DNA of 64,000 nt, taken from contig NZ_JASZYF010000012.1 of the NCBI RefSeq assembly GCF_030317115.1, positions 62,001 through 126,000 on the forward strand. The letters are read 5' to 3'. Within the stretch, counting starts at the first letter, position 1. Every line of letters starts with the position of its first letter. Below are positions 35,682 through 45,033 of this stretch, one piece after another. The DNA is from Variovorax gracilis. Its GTDB lineage: Bacteria > Pseudomonadota > Gammaproteobacteria > Burkholderiales > Burkholderiaceae_C. The translations under genes were made by a program, and so were the position numbers. The notes under the pieces are model-generated. The model was not told where the DNA came from, did not search any database, and was given only the letters and a program-made list of their open reading frames with translations.

Positions 35682-36701
35682 ATGGCGCCCGCCGAGTCAC
35701 GCTCACGTGCGGGCAACCTGCACCCGACCCGACGTGGAATGCTGCTGGCCTGCGGGTCGTTCGGGCTCTCGGCGCTGGGTATGCCTGCCCATGCGGCCGG
35801 GTATCCGGACAAGCCGATCCGCCTCGTCGTGCCGTTCCCCGCAGGAGGGGCGACCGACCTGATGGCACGCACCATGGGCCAGAAGTTGGCAGAACGACTC
35901 GGCCAGGCCGTGATCATCGACAACCGCGCCGGTGCTGGCGGTGGCATCGGCGCCGAAGCGGTGGCGACTGCGGCTCCGGATGGCTACACGCTGCTGTTTG
36001 CCACCATGGGTTCGCTCACCATCAACCCGAGCCTGTACAAGAACTTGCGCTATAACCCGGCCAAGAGCTTCGAGCCCATCACGCTGACGCACAACACATC
36101 GAACCTGCTCGTGGTCAATCCGGACGTGCCCGCCAAGTCGGTGGCTGACCTCATCGAGTTTGCGCGCAAGCAGCCCGGAGTGCTGACCTTTGCATCGGCG
36201 GGCAACGGCACGACCAGCCACCTGTCCGGCGAGCTCTTCAAGAGCCTGGCCAAGGTCGACCTGACGCACGTCCCCTACAAGGGGAGCGCGCCCGCGATGA
36301 CCGACTTTCTCGGCGGTCGCACTTCGATGATGTTCGACACGGCGTCGAACTTCGTCGAATACGTCAAGACCGGGAAGGTGCGGCCGCTCGGGCTCACCGG
36401 CCGCAAGCGCCTGCCGACCCTGCCGAACGTGCCAACCATCTCGGAAACACCTGGCATGGCCGGCTACGAGATGTCGCTCTGGCTCGGCGTGCTCGCGCCG
36501 GCCGGCACGCCCAGCAACATCGTCGCGAAGTTGCATGACGAGATCGGCGCGGCCATGTCGTCGCCTGACATCGTCCGGCAGATGGCCGATGCCGGCATCG
36601 AAGTTCGTCTCAGCACGTCGAAGGAATTCGCGGCACTGATTCGCGCGGATACAGCGAAGTGGTCGGAGGTGGTGAAGCGCTCCGGCGTGCGCCTCGACTG
36701 A
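35682..36701 (+). CDS. Bug/TctC-family binding protein
   Basis: 339 residues with an N-terminal Arg-rich stretch and Tat-like or Sec signal (TRRGMLLACGSFGLSALGMPAHA). Family landmarks: YPDKPIRLVVPFPAGGATDLMAR, AVIIDNRAGAGGGIGAEAVATAAPDGYTLLF, INPSLYKNLRYNP, HVPYKGSAPAMTDFLGG, PNVPTISETPG. It binds a small carboxylate in the periplasm, presumably the acid degraded by the surrounding CoA-dependent enzymes. A terminator follows 13 bases after the stop codon. Confidence 0.9.
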   Translation: MAPAESRSRAGNLHPTRRGMLLACGSFGLSALGMPAHAAGYPDKPIRLVVPFPAGGATDLMARTMGQKLAERLGQAVIIDNRAGAGGGIGAEAVATAAPDGYTLLFATMGSLTINPSLYKNLRYNPAKSFEPITLTHNTSNLLVVNPDVPAKSVADLIEFARKQPGVLTFASAGNGTTSHLSGELFKSLAKVDLTHVPYKGSAPAMTDFLGGRTSMMFDTASNFVEYVKTGKVRPLGLTGRKRLPTLPNVPTISETPGMAGYEMSLWLGVLAPAGTPSNIVAKLHDEIGAAMSSPDIVRQMADAGIEVRLSTSKEFAALIRADTAKWSEVVKRSGVRLD

Positions 36702-36713
36702 TTTCCGATCGCC

Positions 36714-36746
36714 AGCCGCCTCGTCACACGCGAGACGGCTTCTTTT
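36714..36746 (+). terminator. Rho-independent terminator after the Bug gene
   Basis: AGCCG-C-CTCG pairs with CGAG-A-CGGCT around a 7-base loop, followed by TCTTTT. One internal mismatch. It separates the hydratase-Bug pair from the dehydrogenase gene. Confidence 0.7.
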
Positions 36747-36818
36747 CATCGGCAGCGTTCTAATCTTGAACAGCAAGCGTCAGGACCGGACGCGGCCCTC
36801 AAGACTGAAGGACACACC

Positions 36819-38045
36819 ATGTTTGCCGAACCCTCCCCCAAGACACAGGACCTGCTGCAGCGGATGCGGCAGTTCTTCGACCAGCACATCTATCCCAACG
36901 AGGGACGCTACTACGAGGAGATGGATGCATTCCGTCGCTCGGGCAATGCCTGGCAGGTGTCGCCGCTGATCGAGGAGCTCAAGCCGCTCGCGCGCGCCGC
37001 CGGCCTCTGGAACATGTTCCTGCCGCACGAGTATCGCGGCGTGCCAGGTATTTCGAACCTGGACTACGCACCTCTGTGCGAAGTGATGGGCCGTGTCTCC
37101 TGGTCCGGCGAGGTGTTCAACTGCTCGGCGCCCGACACGGGCAACATGGAAACCATCGAGCGCTACGGCACCGAGGCGCAGAAGGACCAATGGCTCGAGC
37201 CGCTGCTCGCCGGCCAGATCCGCTCCGGCTTCCTGATGACCGAGCCGGCCGTTGCCTCTTCGGACGCCACCAACATCCAGTGCACCATCACGCGCGAGGG
37301 CGACGAGTACGTCATCAACGGCCGCAAGTGGTTCTCGTCCGGCGCGGGCAGCCCGCGCTGCAAGATCTTCATCGTGATGGGAAAGACCGACCCGGACGCG
37401 CCGCGCCATGCGCAACAGTCGATGGTGCTGGTGCCGCGCGACACGCCCGGCGTGAGCGTGTTGCGCCACCTGTCGGTGTTCGGCTATGACGACGCACCGC
37501 ACGGCCACATGGAAGTTCTGCTGGAAAACGTCCGCGTGCCGGCCGGCAACATCCTTCTGGGCGAAGGCCGTGGCTTCGAGATCGCCCAGGGCCGCCTTGG
37601 CCCTGGACGCATCCACCACTGCATGCGTTCCATCGGCGCCGCCGAGCGCGCGCTGGAGATGATGTGCGACCGCCTTCGTTCGCGCATCGCCTTCGGCAAG
37701 CCGCTGGCCGAGCAATCCGTCTGGCACGAACGCATCGCCGAGTCGCGCTGCCTGATCGACCAGGCGCGATTGCTGACGCTGAATGCAGCGCACAAGATGG
37801 ACACGGTCGGCAATAAGGAAGCGCGTGCGGAGATCGCCATGATCAAGGTGGTCGCGCCCAACACATCGTGCAAGGTGGTTGACTGGGCGATCCAGGCGCA
37901 TGGCGCGGCCGGCGTCAGCCAGGACTTCTGGCTGGCCGAGGCCTATGCGCACCAGCGCACAGTGCGCATCGTCGACGGCCCGGATGAAGTGCACCGCAAT
38001 GCCATCGCCAAGCTGGAGTTGTCCAGGAGGCCGGCAGCAGCGTAA
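36819..38045 (+). CDS. Acyl-CoA dehydrogenase (ACAD10/11-like)
   Basis: 408 residues. Flavin-domain motifs are [20 protein letters not shown] and [27 protein letters not shown]-terminal helices have [23 protein letters not shown] and [43 protein letters not shown]. The DGPDEVH end and long middle domain are typical of the ACAD10/11 branch, which takes unusual acyl groups. It introduces a double bond into an acyl-CoA, passing electrons to ETF. Monocistronic between two terminators. Confidence 0.88.
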   Translation: MFAEPSPKTQDLLQRMRQFFDQHIYPNEGRYYEEMDAFRRSGNAWQVSPLIEELKPLARAAGLWNMFLPHEYRGVPGISNLDYAPLCEVMGRVSWSGEVFNCSAPDTGNMETIERYGTEAQKDQWLEPLLAGQIRSGFLMTEPAVASSDATNIQCTITREGDEYVINGRKWFSSGAGSPRCKIFIVMGKTDPDAPRHAQQSMVLVPRDTPGVSVLRHLSVFGYDDAPHGHMEVLLENVRVPAGNILLGEGRGFEIAQGRLGPGRIHHCMRSIGAAERALEMMCDRLRSRIAFGKPLAEQSVWHERIAESRCLIDQARLLTLNAAHKMDTVGNKEARAEIAMIKVVAPNTSCKVVDWAIQAHGAAGVSQDFWLAEAYAHQRTVRIVDGPDEVHRNAIAKLELSRRPAAA

Positions 38046-38052
38046 AGGGAAA

Positions 38053-38084
38053 AGTCTTCAGCGCCCGCACGGGCGCTGAAGACT
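38053..38084. terminator. Bidirectional terminator between convergent genes
   Basis: AGTCTTCAGCGCCC and its exact complement form a 14-bp stem around GCAC, directly after the dehydrogenase stop. The minus-strand exit runs into TTTTCCC, so it should also stop transcription from the Bug gene at 38128. Confidence 0.8.
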
Positions 38085-38127
38085 GTGATTCGACCGGCCG
38101 ACTCGGCCGATGCATTCGGCCGCCGCG

Positions 38128-39096
38128 CTATTCCAGCTTGGCGCCCACCGCCTTTGCCAGCGTGCCCCAGCGTTCCGACTCCGCGGAGATGAACGCTCCG
38201 AATTCCTCCGGCTTGCTGCCGACGACTTCCACGCCTTGATGATCGAATTGCTGCTTCAGTTCCGGGGAGCGCAATGCGGCACCGACGGAGGTGTACAGCT
38301 TGTTGATGATCTCGGGCGGTGTGCGAGCCGGGGCGAGCATTCCGTACCAGTTGTAGGCCTCGGCCTTGGGCAAGCCCAGCTCGCCGACAGTGGGCACGTC
38401 CTTGAGCACCGGGATTCGCCTGGCATCGGTCACCGCCAGCGCGCGCAGCTTGCCCGACTGGATGAAGGGCAGCACCACCGGGATGTCGACCATCATCATG
38501 TCCACCTGCCCGCCCATGAGGTCCGTCAGCGCGGGTGCCGCACCCCGATAGGGAATGTGGTTCATGTTGAGCTTCGCTTCGCGCTTGAGCAACTCGGCTT
38601 GCAGGTGCGGCGTGGTGCCGCTGCCGGCCGAGGCGTAGTTGATCTTGCTGGCATCGCCCGTGGCAGCGGCCTTCAGGTCGGCAAATGCCTTGAACTTCGA
38701 GTTGGCAGCCACGACCAGCACTGCAGGCACCTTGAGTGCCTGGGTGACGGCCACCAGGTCCTTCTGCGGGTTGTAGGGCATCGACGGCACGATGTGCGGA
38801 ACGATGGCCAGCGCGCCGGCAGAAGAGAACAGCAGCGTGTAGCCATCCGCCGGCGATTTGGCAACGGCGTCGGCGCCGAGCAGGCCGCCCGCACCCCCTT
38901 TGTTGTCGATGATGATGGACTGGCCCAGCGACGTACTCAGCCGGGAGCCCAGCGCACGCGCTGTCTGGTCGACAGGACCGCCTGCGGGGAAGGGCACGAT
39001 CACGCGGATCGGCTTGGTCGGGTAGGCCTGCGCCCATCCTGAAGTTGCGGCCAATGCAAAGGCAAGTGTCGCGGCGGATTTGAGAAGTCGATTCAT
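38128..39096 (-). CDS. Bug/TctC-family binding protein
   Basis: 322 residues from the ATG at 39096 (GGAGA eight bases upstream); signal peptide MNRLLKSAATLAFALAATSGWAQA. Landmarks: YPTKPIRVIVPFPAGGPVDQTAR, IIIDNKGGAGGLLGADAVAKSPADGYTLLF, MNHIPYRGAAPALTDLMGGQVDMM, LKDVPTVGELG. It is divergent from the CoA transferase gene at 39299, sharing a 202-base regulatory region with a block conserved in front of the CMD gene. Presumably the receptor for the acid activated by that transferase. Confidence 0.9.
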   Translation of the reverse strand: MNRLLKSAATLAFALAATSGWAQAYPTKPIRVIVPFPAGGPVDQTARALGSRLSTSLGQSIIIDNKGGAGGLLGADAVAKSPADGYTLLFSSAGALAIVPHIVPSMPYNPQKDLVAVTQALKVPAVLVVAANSKFKAFADLKAAATGDASKINYASAGSGTTPHLQAELLKREAKLNMNHIPYRGAAPALTDLMGGQVDMMMVDIPVVLPFIQSGKLRALAVTDARRIPVLKDVPTVGELGLPKAEAYNWYGMLAPARTPPEIINKLYTSVGAALRSPELKQQFDHQGVEVVGSKPEEFGAFISAESERWGTLAKAVGAKLE

Positions 39097-39164
39097 GGTC
39101 AATGTCTCCGGTTCGTGATGAATGGACTTTAGGAACATGGCCGTCGCGTGGCACCGGTCTTCCG

Positions 39165-39191
39165 CGCAAACCTGCTATGCGGACCGGTGCA
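39165..39191. promoter_or_regulatory. Conserved regulatory block, copy B
   Basis: A 27-base block (ending GGTGCA on the plus strand, with GCTATGC in the middle) matches the block at 44998-45024 in 20 of 27 positions, and both lie 70-100 bases before a minus-strand start codon. Candidate binding site for the LysR protein encoded at 45034. Confidence 0.5.
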
Positions 39192-39298
39192 GTGCAGGCC
39201 GCCGGTATGCGCCGCGGCGCATCACAGCGTTGCCGCCGAGGGCGTAGCCCGGAACGCATCGCAATTCCAGAATTGTCCCCATCCAAAGGAGACTTCAC

Positions 39299-40528
39299 AT
39301 GACCACCGCCAAAGGCCCCCTCTCGCATGTCAAGGTGCTTGATCTGAGCCGCATCCTCGCCGCCCCCTGGGCCAGCCAGATCCTCGCCGACCTCGGCGCC
39401 GACGTGATCAAGGTCGAACGGCCGGGCGCCGGCGATGACACCCGCACCTGGGGCCCTCCGTTCCTGAAGGACGCCGAGGGCAAAGACACCAAGGAAGCGG
39501 GCTACTACCTCGCCGTCAATCGCGGCAAACGCTCGATCACGGTGAGCCTCGAAAAGCCCGAAGGGCAGAAGATCGTCAAGGCGTTGGCCGCAAAGGCGGA
39601 CATCGTGCTGGAGAACTACAAGGCCGGCACCCTCAAGCGCTACGGGCTCGATGAAGCATCGCTGCGCGAGGTCAACCCGCGCCTCATTTACTGCTCGGTC
39701 ACCGGCTTCGGCCAGACGGGACCGCGGCGCGACCAGCCCGCGTACGACTTCCTCATTCAGGCCATGGGCGGCCTGATGAGCGTGACCGGCGAGAAGGACG
39801 GTCGCCCGGGCGGCGGACCGCAGAAGGTCGGCATCCCGATGGTCGACCTGATGACCGGCATGTACACCGCCGTCTCAGTGCTGGCCGCTTTGGCACGGCG
39901 CAACGAAACGGGCGTCGGCGACAACATCGACATCGCGATGCTCGACGTGCAGGTCGCCACCCTGTCCAATCAGGCCATGAACTATCTGGTCTCGGGCAAG
40001 GTGCCGCGCCGCAACGGCAACGCGCATCCCAACATCCAGCCGCAGGACGTGTATGGCTGTGCGGACGGCGATGTGATCCTGGTGGTGGGCAACGACGGCC
40101 AGTTCGCGAAGCTGTGCGAGGTGTTCGGGCGGCCCGACTGGATCGTCGACGAGCGCTTCGCCACCAACGCACAGCGGGTGCGCAACATCGGCGAACTCTC
40201 GGGCATGTTGCGCGACGTCTTCGCCGAGTGGGAACGCGACCGGCTGATTGCAGCCCTCGACAAGGCCGGCGTGCCTTGTGGCCCCATCAACACCGTGGCG
40301 GATGTGTTCAAGGAACCGCAAGTCAAGGCGCGCGAAATGCTGCGCTACGTGCCGCACCCGAGCGGGGTCGACGTGCCCCAGGTGGTCAGTCCGATGCGCT
40401 TTGCCGAGTCGCCGCTGCAGACACAGTCCGCACCGCCGCTGCTTGGCCAGCACAGCGACGACATCCTGGCCGAGCTGGGCTACAGCCCTGGATGCATCGA
40501 TTCCCTGCGAGCCGCGGGAGCGATCTGA
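39299..40528 (+). CDS. CaiB/BaiF-type CoA transferase
   Basis: 409 residues, class III CoA transferase: VKVLDLSRILAAPWASQILADLGADVIKVERPGAGDDTRTWGPPF, KRSITVSLEKPEGQKIVK, catalytic Asp150 in QPAYDFLIQAMGGLMSVTG, and the closing HSDDILAELGYS. GGAGA lies in front of the start. It activates a free acid by CoA transfer and starts the operon that continues with a GST-like protein, a hydroxyacyl-CoA dehydrogenase and an enoyl-CoA hydratase. Its stop shares one base with the next start (TGATG). Substrate unknown. Confidence 0.9.
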   Translation: MTTAKGPLSHVKVLDLSRILAAPWASQILADLGADVIKVERPGAGDDTRTWGPPFLKDAEGKDTKEAGYYLAVNRGKRSITVSLEKPEGQKIVKALAAKADIVLENYKAGTLKRYGLDEASLREVNPRLIYCSVTGFGQTGPRRDQPAYDFLIQAMGGLMSVTGEKDGRPGGGPQKVGIPMVDLMTGMYTAVSVLAALARRNETGVGDNIDIAMLDVQVATLSNQAMNYLVSGKVPRRNGNAHPNIQPQDVYGCADGDVILVVGNDGQFAKLCEVFGRPDWIVDERFATNAQRVRNIGELSGMLRDVFAEWERDRLIAALDKAGVPCGPINTVADVFKEPQVKAREMLRYVPHPSGVDVPQVVSPMRFAESPLQTQSAPPLLGQHSDDILAELGYSPGCIDSLRAAGAI

Positions 40529-41145
40529 TGACGGAAAAGATGAAACTGCACTGGTCACCCAAGTCGCCCTATGTGCGAAAGGTGATGATCTGCGCGCACG
40601 AACTCGACGTCGTGCACAAGCTCGAGCTCGTGCGCTCGGTGGCGGCCATGCTCAAGCCCAATGCGACCATCATGAAAGACAACCCGTTGTCGAAGATCCC
40701 GACGCTGGTGCGCGAAGACGGCTCAACGCTATTCGATTCGATCGTGATCTGCGAATACCTGAACGATCGGGCCGGCGGTTCGCTGTTCCCTGTGCAGGGC
40801 GAGGCACGATGGCAGGCGTTGCGCTGGCATGCGCTGGGGGATGGCCTGCTCGATGTGCTGATCCTGTGGCGCAACGAGCGCGAACGCGAGCATCCGTTGC
40901 AGGCGCTGACGGATGCCTTCGAGCTCAAGACCCGCGCTGCGTTGAAATTGCTCGACGCAGAGGCCGACCCGATCGGCGGCGCGCCGTTCTCCATCGGTCA
41001 CGTGACGCTTGGCTGCGCCCTCGGGTATCTCGACTACCGCTTCGACTCGCTGGACTGGCGCGCGCTGGCGCCCCGTCTCGCCGCCTGGTTTGCAACCTTG
41101 CAGGCTCGGCCGTCCTTCCAATCCACGGAGCCTGTCGATGGCTGA
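40528..41145 (+). CDS. Glutathione S-transferase family protein
   Basis: 205 residues. The thioredoxin-like domain starts MKLHWSPKSPYVRKVMICAHELDVVHKLELV, with the SPYVRK active-site Ser loop, cis-Pro in SKIPTLV and FDSIVICEYL as the gamma-glutamyl site; helical C-terminal domain follows. Located inside a CoA-dependent degradation operon (one-base overlap upstream, eight-base overlap downstream), it may act as an isomerase (maleylacetoacetate-isomerase-like), ether-cleaving or dehalogenating enzyme on the pathway substrate rather than in general detoxification. That role is inference. Confidence 0.85.
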   Translation: MTEKMKLHWSPKSPYVRKVMICAHELDVVHKLELVRSVAAMLKPNATIMKDNPLSKIPTLVREDGSTLFDSIVICEYLNDRAGGSLFPVQGEARWQALRWHALGDGLLDVLILWRNEREREHPLQALTDAFELKTRAALKLLDAEADPIGGAPFSIGHVTLGCALGYLDYRFDSLDWRALAPRLAAWFATLQARPSFQSTEPVDG

Positions 41146-42670
41146 TCAAACTACCTCGAGCTGCGGCGATGCGTTGCCGCGGAACAAGAGCGTCATCGTC
41201 GTCGGTGCTGGCACCATGGGAAGCGGCATCGCGGAGGTCGCTGCCGCCGCCGGACACACCGTCTACCTGCGCGACGCCAGCGACGCGGCAGTCGAGCGGG
41301 GCCTCGGCATGATCCGCGCAAGCCTGGACAAGCGGGTGGCGCGCGGCAAGCTCGACAGCGCGGCGCGCGACGAAGTGTTGAAGCGCGTTCAATCCACACT
41401 GCCCGACGGCGCAATGGCCGAGGTCGGTCTCGTGATCGAGGTCATCTACGAAGACCTCGAGTCCAAGGTCAACGCGCTCTCGGCGCTGGAAAGCCAGTTG
41501 CCTGTCGATGCCATCGTCGCCACCAACACCTCCTCACTGTCGGTCACCGCGCTGGCCGGTCGATTGAAGCGACCGGAGCGCGTCGTCGGCATGCATTTCT
41601 TCAACCCGGCCACCGTGCTGCCGCTGGTGGAAGTTTTCAGCGGCCACGTCACCGCGCCCGACGTGGCGCAGACGATCTTTGCGACGGCGCTGGCCTGGGG
41701 CAAGACGCCGGTGTACTGCCGCTCGACGCCGGGTTTCATCGTCAACCGGGTCGCGCGTCCGTTCTACGGCGAGGCTCTGCGGCTGTTGCAGGAGCAGGTG
41801 GCTTCGCCCGCGACCCTCGACGCCGTGATGCGCGAGTCCGGCGGCTTCCGCATGGGGCCGTGCGAACTCATGGACCTGATCGGCCACGACGTCAATTTCG
41901 CCGTCACTCGTTCGGTATACCAGGCCTTCTTCGACGATCCGCGCTACAAGCCGTCGCTGATGCAGAAGGATCTCGTCGATGCCGGCTGGCTGGGACGCAA
42001 GTCGGGCCGAGGCTTTTTCGACTACCGCGACGGTGCAAGCCCTGTCGTGATTGACGAGCTCGCGACGAACAGGAAGCCGTGGGTCGTTCGCGTCGAGGGT
42101 GACCTCGGCCCGGCGCGACCGCTGGTCGATCTGCTGGTGACGCTTGACGACATTCGCCTGGAGCGGACGGCAGGTGATGGCCTCTTGCGCGTCGACGGGC
42201 TCGTACTCGCGTTGACCGATGGCCGCACGGCGACCGAGCGGGCCGCCGCGCTGGGCGAGGCGGTGGTGCTGTTCGACCTCGCCCTTGACTACGCCACGTG
42301 TGGCCGAATTGCGATTGCCGCGGCGGCCCAGGCGAGCGCCGTCGACGTCCTCAAAGCCGCGGGCCTGTTCGGCGCACTAGGCAAGCGTGTCTCGCAGCTC
42401 GCGGACGTGCCCGGCATGTTGGTCATGCGCACGGTGGCCATGCTGGTCAACGAGGGCGCTGAAGCCGTCTACCAGGGCATCGCCTCCGCCGACAGCGTCG
42501 ACGCGGCGATGACAAAGGGCGTCAACTACCCCGTCGGTCCGATGGCATGGGGCCGCGACATCGGTCTGGCAACCGTGCTTCGTACGGTTCGAAATCTGGG
42601 CGCAAGCTATGGCGAGGACCGCTACCGCGGTTCGGTGTGGCTGCAGCGCGAAGTGCAGGCCGCGTCATGA
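41138..42670 (+). CDS. 3-hydroxyacyl-CoA dehydrogenase (PaaH-like)
   Basis: 510 residues. NAD-binding Rossmann motif SVIVVGAGTMGSGIAEVAAAAGHTVYLRD; catalytic region VVGMHFFNPATVLPLVEV with the His, and TPGFIVNRVARPFYGEALRLL; a second C-terminal helical 3HCDH domain ends in VNEGAEAVYQGIASADSVDAAMTKGVNYPVGPMAWG. The double C-terminal domain and length fit PaaH/PaaC-type enzymes, which oxidise 3-hydroxyadipyl-CoA or similar. It overlaps the GST gene by eight bases and the next hydratase gene by four, so it is fully embedded in the operon. Confidence 0.9.
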   Translation: MADQTTSSCGDALPRNKSVIVVGAGTMGSGIAEVAAAAGHTVYLRDASDAAVERGLGMIRASLDKRVARGKLDSAARDEVLKRVQSTLPDGAMAEVGLVIEVIYEDLESKVNALSALESQLPVDAIVATNTSSLSVTALAGRLKRPERVVGMHFFNPATVLPLVEVFSGHVTAPDVAQTIFATALAWGKTPVYCRSTPGFIVNRVARPFYGEALRLLQEQVASPATLDAVMRESGGFRMGPCELMDLIGHDVNFAVTRSVYQAFFDDPRYKPSLMQKDLVDAGWLGRKSGRGFFDYRDGASPVVIDELATNRKPWVVRVEGDLGPARPLVDLLVTLDDIRLERTAGDGLLRVDGLVLALTDGRTATERAAALGEAVVLFDLALDYATCGRIAIAAAAQASAVDVLKAAGLFGALGKRVSQLADVPGMLVMRTVAMLVNEGAEAVYQGIASADSVDAAMTKGVNYPVGPMAWGRDIGLATVLRTVRNLGASYGEDRYRGSVWLQREVQAAS

Positions 42671-43452
42671 ACGCCGAGACCCTTTGTCCGGTGGTGCGCA
42701 GCGAGCGCAGAGGCCGCGTCGGCATCGTGACCATCGATCGGCCGGAGCGTCGCAATGCCCTGAATCTCCAGGTCAAGCACGACCTGGTCGAGCACCTGGA
42801 GGCGCTGGCGAGCGACGATGCCATTGCCGCCGTAGTACTGACCGGCAGCGAAGGCTATTTCGTCGCTGGCACCGACATCGGCGAGATGTCGACCATGCGT
42901 CCGAATGACCATGTGCGCCTGGACACCGACCGGGTCTTCCACGTCGTGCGGCAACTCTCGAAGCCGGTGATCGCCGCGGTGGAAGGCTACGCGCTGGGTG
43001 GTGGCTGCGAACTGGCGCTGGCCTGCGACATCATCATCGCAGCGGAGGACGCCAAGTTCGGCCAGCCCGAAATACGGGTCGGAATCATGCCCGGTGCGGG
43101 CGGCACGCAGCGGCTGCTGCGCGCCGCGGGGCGCTACAAGACGCTGCTTTGGAGCCTGACCGGCGACATGATCCCGGCCGGCGACGCCTACATGGCCAAC
43201 GTCGTGAGCGAGTTGGTTCCGACCGGGCAAGCGCTTGCGCGGGCCATCGAATTGGCTGGACAGATCGCCGCCATGCCACCGCTGGCCGTTCAGTCCATTC
43301 GCGACGCGGTGCGTCTCGGTGCGGACGTGCCGATGGACACCGCGCTTGCACTCGAGCGCCGCTACTTCGAGCGGCTGTTCGACAGCGAGGACCAGAAGGA
43401 AGGCATGCGCGCATTTCTTGAGAAGCGCACTCCACTCTACGAGGGGCGCTGA
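42667..43452 (+). CDS. Enoyl-CoA hydratase (PaaF-like)
   Basis: 261 residues of a classical crotonase: VAAVVLTGSEGYFVAGTDIGEM style entry, IAAVEGYALGGGCELALACDIIIAAEDAKFGQPEIRVGIMPGAGGTQRLLRAAG with both catalytic Glu residues (CELALACD and GQPEIRVG). One oddity is Thr in place of the usual Ala in the AGADI motif. It hydrates a 2-enoyl-CoA, and the dehydrogenase encoded just upstream would oxidise the product. ATGA overlap with that gene. Confidence 0.9.
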   Translation: MNAETLCPVVRSERRGRVGIVTIDRPERRNALNLQVKHDLVEHLEALASDDAIAAVVLTGSEGYFVAGTDIGEMSTMRPNDHVRLDTDRVFHVVRQLSKPVIAAVEGYALGGGCELALACDIIIAAEDAKFGQPEIRVGIMPGAGGTQRLLRAAGRYKTLLWSLTGDMIPAGDAYMANVVSELVPTGQALARAIELAGQIAAMPPLAVQSIRDAVRLGADVPMDTALALERRYFERLFDSEDQKEGMRAFLEKRTPLYEGR

Positions 43453-43522
43453 TCCGAGCTCCCGCAGCCGGCAAGAACCGACAACCCGGCCCGCGGAAGC
43501 TGTCTCGCCGCGGTGGGCGTTC

Positions 43523-44356
43523 TCATCGGTAAAGGCCTTGCGGGTTGATACGCAGCACCCTGTCCGCGACAACTTTGCTCCCCGCCCATTCCTTGAACAT
43601 CGAAAGCAATTGCGCGGTATCGGGAACGGGCGTCACGCGCAAGTGGGGCCAGTCGCTGCCCCACACCAGACGCTCGGGGTTGGCTTCGATCATCCTTTGC
43701 TGGAACGGCCGCCCCGCTTGCCAGTCGGATGATCCGAGCAGGTTGCGGTAGGCGCAAAGCTTGACCCAGACCTTGCCGGTTGCCAGCAGGTCGAGCAGTG
43801 TGCGGAACCCTGCATCGTCGACGCCAGCGGTCACGTCGAAGCCTCCCATATGGTCGATCACGATGGGGACGGGCAATCCCAGCAACTGCGGTGCAATGGC
43901 CGGCAAGGCCTTGCAGTCTGTCCAGAGTTCCGCATGCAGGCCGGCATCCGCCAACGCAGGGGCCAACTCGCACAGGTCGTCGAATGACGCGCTGCCCGCG
44001 AAGTTGGTGCCAGGGCCGCTGCGATGGCTGAAGCGTGCGCCACGCACGCCGCGCTCACGCAAGCCGCCAAGCGCCAGTGGATCACCAGGTTGCACCACGA
44101 CCACGCCGCGCAGGGCGGGCTGCGCGGACAGCGCATGCAACAGCAACGAATGGTCCTTGCCATACGCACTTGGATGCACCAGCACGCCATGGCCAAGGCC
44201 GAGTCGTGCGAGCAGGTCCAGATAGGTCGCCTCGATGGCTTCAGGTGGCGTGTAGCTTCGCTCGGCCGCCAACGGAAAGCGATCGTACGGACCGAACAGG
44301 TGGGCGTGGCAATCCCACCCCTCGGCAGCATCCCTGGCGCTTGCCGCGTCGCTCAT
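43523..44356 (-). CDS. Amidohydrolase family protein (LigI / TIM-barrel hydrolase-like)
   Basis: 277 residues from the ATG at 44356. A metal-dependent TIM-barrel hydrolase of the PF04909 type: WDCHAHLFGPYDRFP (HxH), HPSAYGKDHSLLLHAL, VIDHMGGFDVTAG, and VWGSDWPHLRVTPVPD with the catalytic Asp. The family includes 2-pyrone-4,6-dicarboxylate lactonase (LigI) and related lactone hydrolases. ATGA overlap with the upstream CMD-family gene makes a two-gene unit. A lactone or decarboxylation step on a cyclic acid is likely; exact substrate unknown. Confidence 0.85.
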   Translation of the reverse strand: MSDAASARDAAEGWDCHAHLFGPYDRFPLAAERSYTPPEAIEATYLDLLARLGLGHGVLVHPSAYGKDHSLLLHALSAQPALRGVVVVQPGDPLALGGLRERGVRGARFSHRSGPGTNFAGSASFDDLCELAPALADAGLHAELWTDCKALPAIAPQLLGLPVPIVIDHMGGFDVTAGVDDAGFRTLLDLLATGKVWVKLCAYRNLLGSSDWQAGRPFQQRMIEANPERLVWGSDWPHLRVTPVPDTAQLLSMFKEWAGSKVVADRVLRINPQGLYR

Positions 44357-44925
44357 TGCAGCGCTGCTTTCTGAGGCAACGGGAACGCTGGCGCCACGCC
44401 TTCCGGCAGCGGAATCTCGTGGCAATTGAGCGTCATGGCGACCATCGTGTAGTAGCCGACCAGCGCCGTCAGTTCAACGACGGTCCGCTCGCCGAAACGC
44501 GCAAGGGCGACCGCGTAGGTCGCATCGGAAACCGAGTTGTAGCGATTGAGCTCGACCGCGTAGTGGTAGACGGCGGCGTCGTCTGCCGACATGCCCGGCG
44601 GTTCGGTCTGCGCGAGAAGCGCTTCGATGATCGGGGGCTCGATTCCGGCTCTTTCTCCCTCGGCGCGGTGGGCGTACCACTCGAAAGGCGAATTGCAGGC
44701 GCGCCCGGTGACGAGGATTGCGATCTCGGACAGCCGCGGCGGCAGGGTCGTGCCGTAGCGCAGCAGGGCGCCGATCGCCTGCCATTTGTCCGCGAGCTCC
44801 GGGTTGTGGAGCGCGGCGCGAAGTGGACCCTGAATGCGCCCGCGCGGGCCGGAAATAATCTTGTCGTAGACGGTGCGCTGCTCGGCATTCATCGTTTCAG
44901 GCGCGGGCAGGGAAATTCTTGGCAT
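44353..44925 (-). CDS. Carboxymuconolactone decarboxylase (CMD) family protein
   Basis: 190 residues from the ATG at 44925 (GGAGA seven bases upstream). The AhpD/CMD core has SEIAILVTGRACNSPFEWYAHRAEGERAGI, with the Glu, Cys and His of the family (a single Cys rather than the CxxC of AhpD peroxidases), so decarboxylase or lactone chemistry is more likely than thiol peroxidase. First gene of the CMD-amidohydrolase unit, downstream of the LysR gene. A 27-base block conserved with the 39165 region lies 70-100 bases before the start. Confidence 0.85.
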   Translation of the reverse strand: MPRISLPAPETMNAEQRTVYDKIISGPRGRIQGPLRAALHNPELADKWQAIGALLRYGTTLPPRLSEIAILVTGRACNSPFEWYAHRAEGERAGIEPPIIEALLAQTEPPGMSADDAAVYHYAVELNRYNSVSDATYAVALARFGERTVVELTALVGYYTMVAMTLNCHEIPLPEGVAPAFPLPQKAALQ

Positions 44926-44997
44926 GCTGTTGTCTCCGGTGATCGATCGTTGCCGACGAGCTTAGGGGACGAGCGCAGGCTGCGCATCTGCGCCCAC

Positions 44998-45024
44998 CGC
45001 AACGCTGCTATGCACGCGCGTGCA
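44998..45024. promoter_or_regulatory. Conserved regulatory block, copy A, with a perfect palindrome
   Basis: TGCACGCGCGTGCA (45011-45024) is a perfect 14-bp palindrome at the end of a 27-base block that recurs at 39165-39191 (20 of 27 identical). It lies between the LysR gene and the CMD start codon and is a candidate LysR-family site. Confidence 0.55.
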
Positions 45025-45033
45025 AGGCCGCGG

